Program-made: the position numbers and the translations under genes
In this document: positions 62,284 to 64,000 of the stretch, in pieces
Numbering within the stretch: position 1 is the first letter of the stretch
Layout: each line of letters starts with the position of its first letter
Assembly: GCF_001730305.1 (NCBI RefSeq)
Contig: NZ_MIJY01000047.1
Span: 113,064 to 177,063 of the forward strand
DNA length: 64,000 nt
Source: Enterococcus termitis
Lineage (GTDB): Bacteria > Bacillota > Bacilli > Lactobacillales > Enterococcaceae
Direction: 5' to 3'
The notes under the pieces: generated by a model
What the model was told of the DNA's origin: nothing
The model's input: the letters and a program-made list of their open reading frames with translations, nothing else
The model's database searches: none

Positions 62284-63456
62284 TTATTGATCATATGCTA
62301 AAAGAGCCATTAAATTATTGTAAGAAAAGACCTCTTTCGTCCGGCTATTACCAAAGCCGCCATAAAATAGACTAGTTGGATCAGTAATTTGAAAATTATT
62401 CAAAATCAAGATCGACGAATCATATAGTTCTTGGTCATTCGTTACAACACCGATCAGCGCTGCTAAGGCATACGCGGCAGCTGATTGATTTTTATCAACC
62501 GGAACACCATTTAGATCATACGAATTAAATAATGTACCTTTTGCCACTTGATCTTTAATAAAATCAAGACTTTCTTGTTTTTGAAGACCGACTTCTCCTA
62601 AATGCAGAATCGTAAGTAGTGACTCGATCACATTGATCGTCCCAGTATTCTCGTAGTCATTTGTTTTATGATTGAATCTAGTTTGATAAAAAGGGAAGGT
62701 ATCGGATAAGTAGCCTTTTTCGATAAGCGAATAGTGGTATTGTAAATAATCCGCGGATACATTATATTTTTTATACAAATACCCTAGCGTTTTTAAATCA
62801 ATATAAAATAAAGATGTATTTGTCGATTTTTTCTGCTGCTCAACATCATAAAAATCGATCAAAATATTGTCATCCATCGACGTTTTCATAAAATTTTTAG
62901 CTAGCGTATCGATTTCTTTTGAGTAGTCTTCCGCCCCAAATCTTGCACTAGCACCGAGTAGCGCCCGAATGATTCTCAAATCATCAACAGAAGCATTTAC
63001 AGAGAATTTATTGCCCTGCTCATCTATCCGATAACTGAATTGAACTTTGTCGTAAAAGATTTTTTTAGTCTCCTTATAAAAACTGTCAAAACGTCCTTTA
63101 GTATCCGTCAATTCTAGATTTCTAAGGTAAAGACCTGATGACTCACTCAACATTTCATGTCCTGTCGCTACTTCTGTTGTCTCTGGACTTTCTAAGTAAT
63201 TTGTGGCTATTCCACCACCTGACAACAGCATTTTCGAATCGATAAAAAATTTCAAATTATCTCTGCGTTGTTCAATGTCCTTTGATTGCCTGTGTGTTTT
63301 GGAAACAAAACTCTTTTCATCTGTTGTCATAAGCTTTTCTAATTTCGGTTCTACTTTGTCGACCTCAATCTTTTTAGGAGCTGATTTAAGCACAAAGAAA
63401 TAGGCACCTAACCCTAAAAAGATTACGCTTGTAAAAAGAATTATTATCTTTTTCAT
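62284..63456 (-). CDS. GH8-like extracellular glycosidase (PssZ-like)
   Basis: About 390 residues from ATG 63456, preceded by GAGGTGG. An N-terminal helix (MKKIIILFTSVIFLGLGAYF) anchors or exports it. The rest is all-helical, as in the (alpha/alpha)6 barrel of family 8: the acid Glu candidate lies in LLSGGGIATNYLESPETTEVATGHEML and the Asp block is NASVDDLRIIRALLGA; the C-terminal NNLMALLAYDQ closes the barrel. Such hydrolases trim or release the polymer. It is the first gene of the operon. Confidence 0.75.
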   Translation of the reverse strand: MKKIIILFTSVIFLGLGAYFFVLKSAPKKIEVDKVEPKLEKLMTTDEKSFVSKTHRQSKDIEQRRDNLKFFIDSKMLLSGGGIATNYLESPETTEVATGHEMLSESSGLYLRNLELTDTKGRFDSFYKETKKIFYDKVQFSYRIDEQGNKFSVNASVDDLRIIRALLGASARFGAEDYSKEIDTLAKNFMKTSMDDNILIDFYDVEQQKKSTNTSLFYIDLKTLGYLYKKYNVSADYLQYHYSLIEKGYLSDTFPFYQTRFNHKTNDYENTGTINVIESLLTILHLGEVGLQKQESLDFIKDQVAKGTLFNSYDLNGVPVDKNQSAAAYALAALIGVVTNDQELYDSSILILNNFQITDPTSLFYGGFGNSRTKEVFSYNNLMALLAYDQ

Positions 63457-63597
63457 AGTCCACCTCAACGGTTGTTTTTATGATTTTAGTGTACACATTT
63501 CTTTTTTTTATTGCGAATTTTTTGCTTGTTGCTCTGAATAATTGCACTTTTTTATACGAGTCTGAAATTGAATCTTTTTTTTTCACAAAAAAAAGAA

Positions 63598-63890
63598 TCT
63601 GGGACATAACTCTATGAGTGACAATCTAGTCACTTGACATCCGAATAAACGGTGGAAGCAGAAACAACCCCTTCGAAAATAAGCTGAAATTGCTGTAAAA
63701 CACAACGAGGAACGAGTTGATGCTTTCTCGTCAAAGACTCGTCGCAGATAGACATTGTTGCACAGTACCTACTTGGTCACAAAAATTTGAAGAGCACCAG
63801 GTAGGTACCAATTATCATCAGCTCGTAAACTCACTGTGATGCTTGGCAATTTTCGTGAATTTCGGCTTATTTCTCGGGGTTAAACGTTTC
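63598..63890. repeat. Dispersed intergenic repeat, copy B
   Basis: Starts TCTGGGACATAACTC like copy A and ends TTCTCGGGGTTAAACGTTTC, with about 70 extra bases in the middle. It includes an internal dyad around AGGTAGGTACC (63800-63810) and ACAGTACCTACTTGG. It is non-coding and lies between the exopolysaccharide operon and an IS element. Confidence 0.75.
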
Positions 63891-63895
63891 TGAGG

Positions 63896-64000
63896 TGACC
63901 CCCAAAAGTTGTACATGAAAAATACAACTTTGGGAGGTCATTTTTTTGAACTTTTATGAAGCAGATTTTAAATTGAACATAGTAAAGGAATACCTTGAAG
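63896..64000 (+). mobile_element. Left end of an IS3-type insertion sequence (cut by the window)
   Basis: The end TGACCCCCAAAAGTTGTA is typical of IS3/IS150-group termini. Inside it, AAAGTTGTA (63905-63913) pairs with TACAACTTT (63923-63931), which would fold in read-through RNA. The transposase frame starts at 63946. Confidence 0.72.
63946..64000 (+). CDS. IS3-family transposase OrfA, N-terminal part
   Basis: TTG 63946 follows GGGAGG by eight bases and opens MNFYEADFKLNIVKEYLE, the beginning of the HTH domain of IS3/IS150 OrfA (typical of 'xxYxxDFKxxIVxxYLxG'). Cut by the end of the window. Confidence 0.7.
   Translation, partial: MNFYEADFKLNIVKEYLE

Noticed and set aside
54494..63456. Pel, cellulose (Bcs) or PNAG (Ica) operon
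   Set aside because: No PelF/PelG, no PilZ domain on the synthase, no IcaB/IcaD; gene order and content fit Pss better.
1..64000. CRISPR arrays, tRNA or rRNA genes, complete prophage
   Set aside because: No regularly spaced repeats, tRNA cloverleaf or rRNA sequence was recognised; only an integrase scar and one IS end were found.

Overview
The window is a contiguous piece of a low-GC Firmicutes chromosome, almost certainly an Enterococcus outside E. faecalis/E. faecium proper (species not resolvable here). This rests on the protein families (RqcH/EfbA-type protein, class B PBP, Ohr/OhrR, KDG kinase/KDPG aldolase, galactitol-type PTS), strong AGGAGG ribosome-binding sites, TTG and GTG starts, CtsR boxes and an M-box riboswitch. 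No rRNA, tRNA or CRISPR was seen.

Layout. 1-1.2 kb: split ThrE-type exporter (partial at the left edge). 1.2-4.2 kb: TrpX-type ABC transporter, preceded by a 20-residue leader peptide with two Trp codons and a chain of competing hairpins. 4.2-19 kb: housekeeping and miscellaneous genes (GNAT, PEP carboxykinase-like protein, MetE-like methyltransferase with a long terminator-bearing leader, RqcH, class B PBP, DbpA helicase, short UvrA-like ATPase). 19.6-25.8 kb: one operon with a PRD regulator, a galactitol-type PTS (IIA, IIC, IIB), class II aldolase, divergent triosephosphate-isomerase homologue and YjbQ protein; its promoter has a cre site and a 22-bp palindrome. 26-30 kb: lipoprotein esterase, MarR gene with a frameshifted divergent partner, a dispersed repeat, and an aldo/keto reductase-cupin-CMD operon. 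30.3-33 kb: KDG kinase, KDPG aldolase and IclR regulator with matching operators. 33.1-34.5 kb: MerR regulator divergent from a short-chain dehydrogenase; the same MerR-type promoter architecture lies in front of the aldo/keto reductase operon. 34.6-39.2 kb: small-element zone (holin-like toxin with possible antisense RNA, an orphan small RNA, a small zinc-ribbon ORF interrupted by UGA, an integrase remnant). 39-50 kb: LepA, acetyltransferase cluster, Ohr/OhrR, TMEM175-like channel, ClpB with a duplicated structured 5' leader. 50.3-54.3 kb: magnesium operon (M-box, MgtC-like protein with a shifted start, small ORF, MgtA). 54.5-63.5 kb: six-gene exopolysaccharide operon with the same gene order as the Listeria Pss cluster, plus a lipoprotein. 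63.6-64 kb: another repeat copy and the left end of an IS3-type element.

Regulation is the richest layer: a putative ribosome-mediated Trp attenuator, a Mg2+ riboswitch with a visible antiterminator, CtsR, OhrR, MerR, IclR and CcpA sites. Several small genes carry single-base homopolymer contractions or an in-frame stop, so either local gene decay or assembly error must be considered.
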